Shown here: positions 12,546-21,714 of the stretch, in pieces
Layout of the letters: every line of letters starts with the position of its first letter
Numbering within the stretch: position 1 is the first letter of the stretch
From: Roridomyces roridus
Taxonomy: Eukaryota > Basidiomycota > Agaricomycetes > Agaricales > Mycenaceae
Assembly (NCBI GenBank): GCA_029378245.1
Contig: JARKIF010000023.1
Span: 186,001-250,000, forward strand
Direction of reading: 5' to 3'
Length of the DNA stretch: 64,000 bases
Made by a program: the position numbers and the translations under genes
The notes under the pieces: generated by a model
Told to the model about the DNA's origin: nothing
Database searches by the model: none
The model's input: only the letters and a program-made list of their open reading frames with translations

Positions 12546-12601
12546 AACTGTGACAGCGTCTAAATTCCTGGGCTCCTGCTGCGAATGGAGCGAGCAGGGT
12601 A

Positions 12602-13873
12602 CAGTATAGTGCCGCTCAATGGATCATGATCTATCAATGGATAATAATTTTATTTGCGCTCAACCATGGGTCGTAGTCATTATCCCTCTTAGATTAAGCT
12701 TTCAGTAGTTATTCATTCTGTCCTCAAAAAAAGCCAATTGCAATGGGTGCGGAGAACGCGAACAATGAGTGATTCAGTGCCAATCTCACAGTGATTCTGC
12801 ATCAATCAACTTTCCTTTGCGTGATTTCTACCTCAATAGGTCACATATCTGTCCCAAACAAAAATCCATCCGATAGAAGCTGATCCTGGCTGCAATTTAT
12901 TCCTAATAAGTGAGTGAATTGAGTGAAATATTCGGCCGCCACGAAAGTTGCAAGCGAAGACACGTGAGAGCGTGACACGGTCTGTTGATGCACGGCCGTC
13001 CTCCATCTCTGACGTGCACTTCCTCCTTCTCGGGCGCGCTATTCTTGCTTCCATCCTCCCGCGCTCATCTTGGCACGTCTAATGGTCTCACGGGCCAAAT
13101 CCGACCGCGTCAAGGGTCACGAAAACAGCCGCAAGAAGGAGCTCAATGTCCGCGCCGCCGTCGGAGAGTACGAGAGGGAGCAGGCCAAACCGGAAAGCTT
13201 TGGCAAGAAAAAGTCCATTCGCACCATAGCTACTGACTACAAGGTAGCCTATGGTACGCTATACCGACGCATCCACGGAGGCCAGAGCAAACGCGAAGCC
13301 AATCAAAAGAAGCAGGCATTGACGCCTGTCCAAGAATGGTCGCTCGTCCAATTCCTCCTCGAATCGGCTGACCGGGGCTTCCCTCTCACGCATGTCCAAA
13401 TCCGAGATGCAGCGACGTCCATTCGCCAAACCGCACTCGGCACGAGCTGCAAGCCTCTAGCAGACCAATGGGTCTTCAAATTCCTCGACAGACACCATGA
13501 CGCGCTCCGCACCTTTTGGAGCAAAGCCCTGGACACCCAGCGGGCAGAAGGACCATCCCCCGAAGCCCAAGCTGGGCAAAAAACCCAAGGTTCCTGTTGT
13601 GGAACAGGAGGAGGACGACGAGGAGGAGGATTTGATGGATGACGAAGAGGTGTGACGGCTTGATCCATTGAAAGGAATTTGTGACATTTCCGGTCTCGCG
13701 CTCGATCCTCGATTTTAGACACATTATAATTCCTTACCTACTGAAATTCTGCTACAGTCTCACTTGATACAGACTCTAGTATCCTACCAATTAAACTCAG
13801 ATTTTATTTCCAATAATTACGATGGTAGGAGCCGAAACATCAAAGTGGTGATCCATTGAGCGGCACTATACTG
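12602..13873 (+). mobile_element. Internally deleted pogo/Fot1-type (Tc1/mariner) DNA transposon
   Basis: Perfect 25-bp terminal inverted repeats begin CAGTATAGTGCC and end ATGGATCA. They are flanked by TA duplications at 12600-12601 and 13874-13875, as expected for Tc1/mariner-pogo elements. The 1,272-bp interior keeps only the transposase DNA-binding domain and an acidic C-terminal scrap; the DDE catalytic core is missing. It is therefore non-autonomous and would depend on a full-length relative elsewhere. Confidence 0.88.
13082..13656 (+). pseudogene. Pogo/Fot1 transposase remnant (HTH_psq and CENP-B-type DNA-binding domain only)
   Basis: From the ATG at 13082 the frame reads a basic N-terminus (MVSRAKSDRVKGHENSRKKE). 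A psq-type helix-turn-helix follows (KSIRTIATDYKVAYGTLYRR), then the CENP-B/Tc5-type domain (LTPVQEWSLVQFLL, RGFPLTHVQIRDAA, WVFKFLDRHHDAL). It should then lead into a DDE domain of about 200-300 residues. Instead the frame soon shifts, and another frame carries a Lys-Pro and Asp/Glu-rich tail (KKPKVPVVEQEEDDEEEDL) ending at TGA near 13656. This fits a large internal deletion joining the two ends of the original gene. A product of this ORF could bind the TIRs but not cut DNA. Confidence 0.8.
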
Positions 13874-13875
13874 TA

Positions 13876-15880
13876 TATCTTTTGCGGCCATTCGTCGTCA
13901 CCGTCTTCAGACGACGGGTCTATTGTAGTGTTATTCGGACAGACAGAGGTACAGGACCGAGGATTCCATTTTTCACATCGTCGCCGCATCAAGTATGGAA
14001 CTTTGCTTCATCCTTGACCCGCCGCCTACCTGCTGTTCCTTCCTTCCTTGTTCGCCTCATCTTATTTTAACCTACAGCTCCTCTGACGAAGAGACCAAAT
14101 GCGTGATTATTGGGATTGAGATACTATCTATCACGAACCCCGGCCTCTATCCATGCAAACAGCGTTTCCAGATGTAGACATCAAGTCTGTCATCCTGCAA
14201 CGCACCTGCGTGGAGTCCCCGAATCCCCAAAGCCGCCACAACGAAGCCACGGAACCTTTACAGCACGCTGGCCTCGAGGCTCGAGGGCTGGACCACTAGG
14301 CCGCTGCCGTGCTCTGGACTCCAATCCTCCGTGATGGACTCGAGTCTAGGCACTCACCTCCCACTTAATGACCACATCCGCCATCTATGTTCTTCCATTT
14401 TGCAGCGCTAGCGACATATCCGATCAGTCCGAATGAAGCGCGCGCATTATGATTCAAACTGTCCATCCTTCATGATCAAGGCTGGCATCTCTGTGATCTA
14501 CGTTCCGCCTTGGATCCGCCCCAAATTTGTTGGCGCGAGGAATTCAGTGTTTCCGGCGTATAACTTGGGACCGGCGCCTTGCTGATCGGCCGGTGCGTGG
14601 ATGGATTTGAGGCTGCGTGTTTGTTCAATGACGAGTGGCTCTCATGGAATCAGTGACAGGACAGAGATTTCACCCGCGTCGTCATTGCCAGCAAAGATGG
14701 GAAGCAGGATAATTGAAATGCAATCAATCCTCCTTCCGCAATAATTCACAAGCACGCTTCGACGATCCAGACCACTCGGACACGGATACCTCGATAAAAC
14801 TCGCCGCCTGTTGACTCTCGTCTCCGTGAGTTGAATCTGTGGACGGCGGCACGGAACTGCGGGAGAAAGTCATGAACAGGTTAAGAATCTCCGAGGACCA
14901 AAGGGTAGTGGAGTACTTGTGAAAAGAAGGAAGGCCACTTACATAATTCCGGTAATAAATCAACACTGAGAATGTGGTTTGGAGCAGGGCGGCTCAGTGA
15001 GCTCAATTATTCGTCGTCTGGTAGTTGGAGCAATTGTATGAATTCGAAATCACTCACACGGGCTCCAGGGCCGCAGCTAGTCCTAGTGGGACCGCTCTCG
15101 TGTTCTCAAATGTGCCGAGTTTCGGCGTCTACCAGGTCAGCAGCGAGTGAGTACCTCGTTCAAAATTGCAACACGAACAAGTTTATGCATCGTTCCGCGC
15201 ATGCCCCTTGAACAACAAATCCATTCTATTTGCAAATTGGCAAAGCAGTGGGGCCAGAGCGAAGACTCAGTACTCAATACTCAGGGTCGGGGAAGAAGAA
15301 GCGCTAGTCTCATAATTATTCCGTTCTCCGTCAACTCTCCCGTAACTTTCCTGTTCGCTCCACGTGTGTTCTTGGGGCGCCCATCTTTCGGGTCATTGAA
15401 CTCTCGTTGGCCACTATTCGGGTCCTCGTCTTCTTGGTTCTGAAATCAATCACAGGTTCCGATATGTTGCTCAATTTGTTTCGGGGGGACAGTTCGGTTT
15501 GGGGAGATGGAACCTAATTCGCTAGTGCTCGTACTTTGAACTTCAAAACAAGGATGCTGAATCGAATTTTCGCCGGAGATTGGGCACCATTCTGGGCACA
15601 TGGGTCTTGGGTCAAGTGCTTCAAAACGGTCCGAAAGGGTGATGAATATATTCACGGACGTTTTTCGTCCCTGTGGAGCCGTGACGTGGTTAGGCGGCAC
15701 GGCATAGGCCGGCATTAACCATCACTCTCACTGTGCCCTCGCATAGACCAAGGCTACCGCAAACGGGTAGGAGCTGATAGGAATTCTGTCAAACGTCTGG
15801 GTCGGGTGTGCGAAACAACGTGCCCTAATCAGTAATGTAATGAAATTGCTAGAATAAAGTATCGAACGAGGTCACCGCCA
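13876..15880. other. Intergenic, possible exon remnant on minus strand
   Basis: No recognisable gene. One candidate is a minus-strand exon (14724-14860) ending ELLRKED, preceded by a plausible intron (GTAAGTGG to CCCGCAG). It matches no family I know and has no partner exons. The rest looks like unconstrained sequence, with isolated copies of the ACGTCTGGGTC word also found near 7740-8090. Confidence 0.3.
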
Positions 15881-15959
15881 CCTGGAACAGTTTAAAAGCA
15901 GCGTGTATCCACCGGGTTTCTGCAGTATTCGAACACCCCTCGAAAGCACCAGAACAACC

Positions 15960-16265
15960 ATGCAGTTCACTCTCCTCACCGCAGCCTTCTTCTTCGTCGC
16001 CGCCATGGCCAACCCACTCGAGGTCCGCAACAGCTCGCCCGCCCCCGCCGCTTGCGCGAACAACGGCGCCCTCTTCTCCGTCGCGCAGTGCTGCACGACC
16101 ATCGTCCTTGGCGTCGCCGCCCTCGACTGCGTGACTCCCCCCACCGATACCAACGCCGACAACTTCGTGGATGCCTGCGAGTCCCAGGGCGGGCGCGAGG
16201 CCGGCTGCTGCGTCGTACCTGTTGCCGGCCAGGCCCTCCTCTGCGAGTCCGCGGCTACTGACTAA
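15960..16265 (+). CDS. Class II-type hydrophobin
   Basis: A small secreted protein of 101 residues in a single exon. The signal peptide is MQFTLLTAAFFFVAAMA. Eight cysteines lie at 32, 44, 45, 57, 73, 83, 84 and 95, giving C-X11-CC-X11-C-X15-C-X9-CC-X10-C. This is the class II hydrophobin spacing (Pfam Hydrophobin_2) and not the wider class I spacing usual in basidiomycetes. The ends CCTTIVLGVAALDC and CCVVPVAGQALLC resemble Trichoderma HFB-type proteins. Such proteins coat air-water or wall surfaces. A TTTAAAAG element lies about 70 nt upstream. An in-frame upstream ATG at 15903 is unlikely because it would bury the signal peptide. Class II hydrophobins are classically described from ascomycetes. 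Confidence 0.85.
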   Translation: MQFTLLTAAFFFVAAMANPLEVRNSSPAPAACANNGALFSVAQCCTTIVLGVAALDCVTPPTDTNADNFVDACESQGGREAGCCVVPVAGQALLCESAATD

Positions 16266-16619
16266 ACGCCTCGCTGGCATGTTCCCCTTACCACTACTCA
16301 CCGAAACTGAATACTGAGACCTCGATCCAGGTATAACCCCACGGAAACCATCGTCGTCAAACCGGTCTTCGTCCTTGCTGCCGCCACTGTTTTGTTACCT
16401 TGACTGTTGGAATCGGAACTTTTTGATACATACATAGCGGAAAAAGAGAGAAAAAAAAGAGGAGTAGGAGGAGAGGTTGTGTAGCCGGCGGCTCCCTGTT
16501 TTGTTTCTTGATCCGTCGGAGGACTCTTTTGAATGAATACCAGCCGTGTTTCATTGATTTCTTTCTGTCGGACCCCGACATCCCCTCAGTCGGTAAGGTT
16601 CCTACTAAGATACAAAAGT

Positions 16620-17440
16620 GTTGCAACAGACACCTCGACGGCCTGTTGCGGATTCGAACCGCCACCCGCGTCCAGATGAGGAAGGGACCGACTGACAGGT
16701 TGCTTCAGGTAATTTCGATTACCCTCACTGGAAGAAACACATCTAGAACGCACCAGCATGGACGCACGCGGCCCACCTCAACGACGACCAGGAGCCTGGA
16801 AACTTAGAGTGGAAACTCATGGACTTCTGAGCATCGGGGGGAAAAACTTCGCCTTCGACAGCTTTCATGCACCCCGGGACGGAATCGAACCGCCGCCAAG
16901 CCGAGGAAGCCATAATCGGGCGCGGGGAAAATGGGACTGGGGTCGATAAGCCAGTGTGTTGAATCTGCACAATACTTTCGCTGGAAACCGAGCTGGCAAT
17001 GTCGACGTGCAGTCTCGAAGATGAACAAAATTAAAGAGTCATTGTTTTGTGGTTCATCTAGCTGAGAGCCTGAGACTCATCGCCGATCGGCACTGCAGCT
17101 ACAAAAGATTGTGCGGTGAGCAATCGTGGACAGCTGCGTTTGGTGACCCCATGCGAACTACGACTCATTGAAATGGACAGGCAAAAAGCTAATACACCTC
17201 CAGTAATCCACGCGGAATCGAACCCCCGCCACCTCTTCGTCCGATACGACAATGCGCGCAAGTGGCCCTGGGTTGAGTGATACTTAATGAATTGAGAAAT
17301 CGTAAACGGCATACACAGTCAATGGGCGTTCGGAATGAGGATTGTTGAAAGACATGAAGTGTAAAGTCGGAGTACCTGTCCACATCCAACTGCGGAATCG
17401 AACCGCCATCCGCTCTGCATTAGGCACATACCAGCACTTT
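16620..17440 (-). repeat. Cluster of four tRNA-like modules
   Basis: B-box-like cores on the minus strand lie at 16650-16660, 16881-16891, 17213-17224 and 17393-17404. The first shares CCTGTCAGTCGGTCCC, CTCATCTGGAC and GGCGGTTCGAATCCGC with the copies at 10127 and 38436. Its tips can pair (CCTGT with ACAGG). Between 16266 and 17819 I see no protein-coding gene. Confidence 0.55.
16951..17282. repeat. Dispersed repeat R1, copy 1
   Basis: About 330 bp are closely similar to 33878-34205. Shared landmarks are CAGTGTGTTGAATC, ACTTTCGCTGGAAACCGAGC, GTCTCGAAGATGAACAAAAT, AAAGAGTCATTGTTTTGTGG, GGCACTGCAGCTACAAAAGA, CACCTCCAGTAATCCACGCG and CTGGGTTGAGTGAT. One tRNA-like module is embedded near the right end, so the tRNA-like core is part of a larger mobile unit. 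Copy 2 has small deletions relative to this one. Confidence 0.8.
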
Positions 17441-17819
17441 ACTTCAGCGATTGTGGGTTACCTTTAGTGTTGGAATATGGTATAAAACCTACCCAGACCC
17501 ATTGACAGAGCGACTTGCAGCAGAAGAGAGTCGAGACCGTCTGGAAACGCGTGCCGCGTGAAGTGGACCAGATTCGAGGAAGGAAGGCATTGAAGGAAAT
17601 ACTTGGCATGTGCATGCAAGGTGCTCACAAGGTGACCGGGAGGGCTCCTATGAGCTTGTAAGCGTCTATCAGGCTTTCACGTGGCTCGTACGGGGCAGAA
17701 AGTTCTGGGTTCAAGTTTGACTGAATCAGAACACAAGTTGAACACATCCGAACAAAGATATACTCTAACATTCCCAGGAAAAAAAAGCGCACATTCAACC
17801 TCTCTCCGTCCCGGCCCTT

Positions 17820-18634
17820 TCAAGGGCAGTACCTATCATACAGTTGAATCAACCATTTCTCACAAAAATGCAAGGAAAGGCACGTATACTCACACGACGG
17901 TATAATCTCCACTCGGCCCGACACGCGTAGCCTGGTCGACGGGGCCTGTTCCACCACAGGTACCGGAGGTGTCGCCGGGGCGGTAGGCCTCATTGCACGG
18001 ACAGTTGACGTTCGTGCAAATCACGGAGTTGCCATCGGGGGCGATGATCTGTTGCGCCTATTGAAAGTCAATTAATTCAAGACTTGACGCATGGAATATG
18101 GTGCGTACGACGGAGAAACCTTGAATATTGCTGATGTCGTAGTCGCTGGATTTCAATGTGTGAGCTTAGCACTCACGGGCCTTAGGGAGAGACGTACGTG
18201 TTTCCGTTGATGTTGGATGAGTCAAAGTTCCACTCCGTCATTGAGCAGGCGGCTTCGCCAAAGGCGACTGGTCAAAAGTTTCAGCTTGAATTCGGAAAAT
18301 GTGCAGAGGCGGACGTACTACCGCCGAAACAGTTGTTCTGACACCCAGAGTTCGGGGGGCGGTCACAGATACGTCCTGCAGTCCAGGTTTAATATACCAA
18401 GAAGAGCATGAGCATTGAACGGAACGCACCGTCCCAACCCTTGGGAACGACGAGGTTGAAGCTGCCGCCAGCCGGGATGTCGGGGATCGGAGCGCCGGTG
18501 TAGGGGACTCCTGTGTTCGGGAAGTTGCTAAGTGTCATCCCGACGCCAAAAGCACAGTTGTTGCGCAGCGTGATGGTGTGCGCGCTGGCACTGGCTATGG
18601 CGAGGAGAGAGGCGATAAGGGTGGCGGTGAACAT
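17820..18634 (-). CDS. Thaumatin-like (PR-5 type) secreted protein
   Basis: Small thaumatin-fold protein of 180 residues from six exons (introns 18429-18376, 18321-18268, 18197-18146, 18108-18058, 17893-17833). The signal peptide is MFTATLIASLLAIASASA. Family signatures are TITLRNNC, GWDGRICD, the Cys-rich loop NSGCQNNCFGGVA, AACSMTEWNFD, FSVAQQIIAPDGNSVIC, NCPCNEAYRPGD and CGGTGPVDQATR. Without the last intron the frame stops at DYTVV. Splicing a strong GTGAGT donor to a 13-nt exon (17832-17820) gives DYTVVYCP, the usual family ending with its final Cys-Pro. Members are secreted, and some bind or hydrolyse beta-glucans, but activity here is unproven. Confidence 0.9.
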
Positions 18635-18676
18635 TCCGTGTCGAAGGGCGGATAGTGTTCGACGTCCCGCAGCCTG

Positions 18677-18682
18677 CTTATA
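18677..18682 (-). promoter_or_regulatory. TATA-like element of the thaumatin-like gene
   Basis: Minus-strand TATAAG lies 43 nt upstream of the ATG at 18634. Confidence 0.4.
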
Positions 18683-19538
18683 ACCTGTCCCAGTCGGATA
18701 CATGAGCCGCGGGTTGACATAATAAGATGCGAGCCCAGATCCGACTACCACGGTTCACCTGCCAGGTCCACTCCCGCTTTTCTGCTTTCGATGACCCATT
18801 GTCCCTCGTATGTATGCACCCCTTCCGGAGACATAGGAACTTGAAGAAGTTGCGCTTCGAAGAGTCAAGTCAGCACAGCGAGCCGCCCGGAACTCGGAAT
18901 GTATCTCTACCTGCTGCGTTCGTTGAATTCGAAGCCCTACCATGAATCTCAACTGAGGGGATAGCTGAAGCTTGTTGCGGCAGACACGGCCCGGTTGAAA
19001 ACTGTATAAATCGGCATCCTAATCCAAATTTTCCACGGGCCGGCCCACGGCGGAGAACTTCCCGCCACGGGAGAAGCAAGGCACAACGACGTCGAGACTC
19101 GCCAGGGTTCTCCCTCCCGGCTCACTCTATTAGATCCCAACCTTCGGCGTGTTCTTTCGTTTTCAAATTTCATTGCACAACAACCCACGTTCTCTTGTAC
19201 TGAATAACTGACTGTGTGAATTCAGAGTCTGGACCGACGGGTAGGCCAAGACATTTGCAGCAATGCGGTTTACCTGCGGGTGGACGAGAACTCGATGATA
19301 CAAAGATTGACGGCTTGGGAAGAGAAAGCTGGAAAGGTCGCAACAGGCAGTTACTTAGGTAACTCGAGCGGCACCCGGAGGCAAGCTGGCGATGCTCATG
19401 GACATGGTGGTATGAATCAGAGAGAGGGTGTTAGCCATCCACGCCAAATCAATTCACGGATCAACTGATGGTCGTCTTGTATCTACAGTTTCATCAATCC
19501 CAACTCTATCGCTTTGATTTGTAGCGCCTGAGATCGAG
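18683..19538. other. Intergenic, no gene seen
   Basis: Lies between the thaumatin-like gene's promoter and the 3' end of the monooxygenase. I find no conserved frame, tRNA-like core or inverted repeat. Confidence 0.4.
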
Positions 19539-21676
19539 TTATGTACGGCGTTTCCAAATGAATTTCGTTGTTCGCACCAATTGCTTTGAATAGAATCTGG
19601 ACGTCACAAAGTTTCCGCCAGCGAACCAGAGCTAATTTGAAATGTCAAGACCAGAATGACTACTAATGGCAGGAGATATACGCACCCCTGGATGTCCGGA
19701 GTAATGGTAGCAACCCCGTATCTCACCCTCTTCGTCAACACCCCACACGGGTTCAGTTTGGTCTATGACCTCATCGCCCAACAATCCACGCATTGTATCG
19801 CGGATGCTCTCGTATCCCGTCCTAAAGTGCAATCAGATAGAGAACTAGTCAGACGCAGAGAAACGAACGAAAATATAATGGCATCAGCTTCGAGCGAGGA
19901 CCCGTCTGTGAAGTTGACCGCTTGCTCTTCGACGCTGGCCACCTCCACGCCGTGCTTGATCCTTACCTGCCCAGATTCGATAAATGCCGCACAGCCGACC
20001 TCGAGCCCTTCAGAAAATCAATTGGTAGAACTGATGGAAAGAGTCGGGAAGCTCACAGTACCCTCCGTATCTCTCAAAGAACATTGGAAACTGCCCCGAC
20101 CCATCCTCCCCCATGTTGAGCTGCAACCCAGCTCGGCTGAGAACATCATGCAACTCCTTCTCGTGCTCTCGCAACTCGTCCTTCCTCTCACTCAACACCC
20201 TCTTGATCAACTTGAACGGCGTCGCCATATACTTGAAATCCGCTGTTGAAATGGGCACGCCCGGCGGCCAGATCCGATCAACCACAGCACGAATACTGCT
20301 TCGGCTGACGACGCACGACGAGCTGCGCTGTACCATCGTGACCTCTCGGGCACCCTGCACGACGAGGTCCTGGCAGATATCAGCGGCAGAGTTGGCCGCG
20401 CCGACGACGACAACACGATGGCCGGCGAACGGCTTCCCGCCGCGGTATTCCCACGAGTGGAGGATCGGCCCGTGGAAGGAAGATTTGCGTGTGAAGTGCG
20501 GGATTCGCGGGGTGCCGATAATACCGGCGGCGAGCACGATGTGGATCGGGTGCAGAGTGATTGATATGCCGTCTCGGATCACGGTGATGGTCCACCGGCA
20601 TGAGCTCGGATCGTACGTCGGGGTCGGAATGGCTTGTGTGTTGGTCCAGATACACAGATCTTGGGAAATTGCATATTGCTCGAGCCAATTTGCGAGTTTG
20701 TCGCGAGATGTGAATGTCGGCCAATTTTCGGGATATGGATGGTACAGCACTGAGATTGATATTCAGAACGGGATAAGTAGAGAGTGCTCAAGTCACGCAA
20801 CTGGAGGTGTGGCTTTTCGGACTGTGTAACGTGAGTGTAGGGTAGCGCTGTCGCCAGGAATCGCCAACTCTCGGATTCTTCTCGATCAGTAGAGTTGGAA
20901 TCTGCATCTGCCGAAATCGAGCCGCGATATTGAGCCCAGTCTGCCCCGCGCCGACTGCGAAAAAAAATAATCAAACCTAAACCAGACGTGGGGTGGTACT
21001 CACTGATGAGGACATGAGGATCCTTCTCCACCTTCGCACGGCGCTCAGAATCGACATCTTCCCAAGCAATCGTATGCCCTGCATACGTCCCCTCCTCCTC
21101 TCCCATCTCCTCATGCCCACATATATCCCAGAGAATCATGAACACATTCACAGCCTTCCAACTTCCGCGTGGGCTCTCTGCAGGGACCAAAGAGAAATAA
21201 CCTCTCCCTACACCAACCGACGTCCTAAACACAAATCCCGCAGACACGGCCTCGGGGAACGAGGTAGCTGACGTGTGGCCGACGCGCGGCTCGAACCCGG
21301 GGCAGTCCAGGTCCAACGTGAAGCCAGAGAGGTCGACACCGCGGTCAAATGCATCGGCGAGGTACGCTGAAATGCGGTCCGTGCCTGAAAGTGTGCGGTT
21401 TCGCCAGGTGAAGACGAGGACGTCGCGGAGGAAGCCCGTGGGTTGGATACATTCGGCGGTGGCACGCGCGTCTCGCGATGAGAGGGAAGTGCTGAATTTC
21501 GAGAGCCACGATACGGCTATTTCGTGGTGCATCGTCTGTAGCGATGTGGGTGGTGTGGATGAAGCTCCAAAGTGGTTGCCGCGGCATCCAATCTCCTGAA
21601 GTAGAAATAGTCGCTCGCACGTCCTGTATTGAGCGTGTATTGATTCCACGACTCACTTCACAAAGGAAATGAGCAT
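19539..21676 (-). CDS. Flavin-containing monooxygenase (FMO/YUCCA-like)
   Basis: Predicted FAD- and NADPH-dependent hydroxylase. The FAD site is LIIGAGQTGLNIAARF (GxGxxG). It is followed by LLIEKNPRVGDSWRQRYPTLTLHSP, YHPYPENWPTF, PRIPHF and the NADPH site VVVVGAANSAADIC (GxxxSA). Later parts are FERYGGYWLEVGCAAF, IIFSTGYESIRD and GHPGLWFAGGNF. An N-terminal NTF2-like segment (DVLVFTWRNRTLSG) fits fungal members. Introns are 21003-20955, 20801-20750, 20056-20008, 19868-19822 and 19685-19632. The C-terminus reads RFYSKQLVRTTKFIWKRRT, stop at 19541-19539. The start is uncertain: from the ATG at 21532 the protein has 580 residues. A possible extra first exon (ATG 21676, a 33-nt intron 21656-21624) gives 617 residues, nearer the family length. 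The P450 gene ends 38 bp upstream of that start, on the same strand. Confidence 0.85.
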
Positions 21677-21714
21677 TACATGTGTGTACGGAAATATCTG
21701 ATGTAACATGTGGC

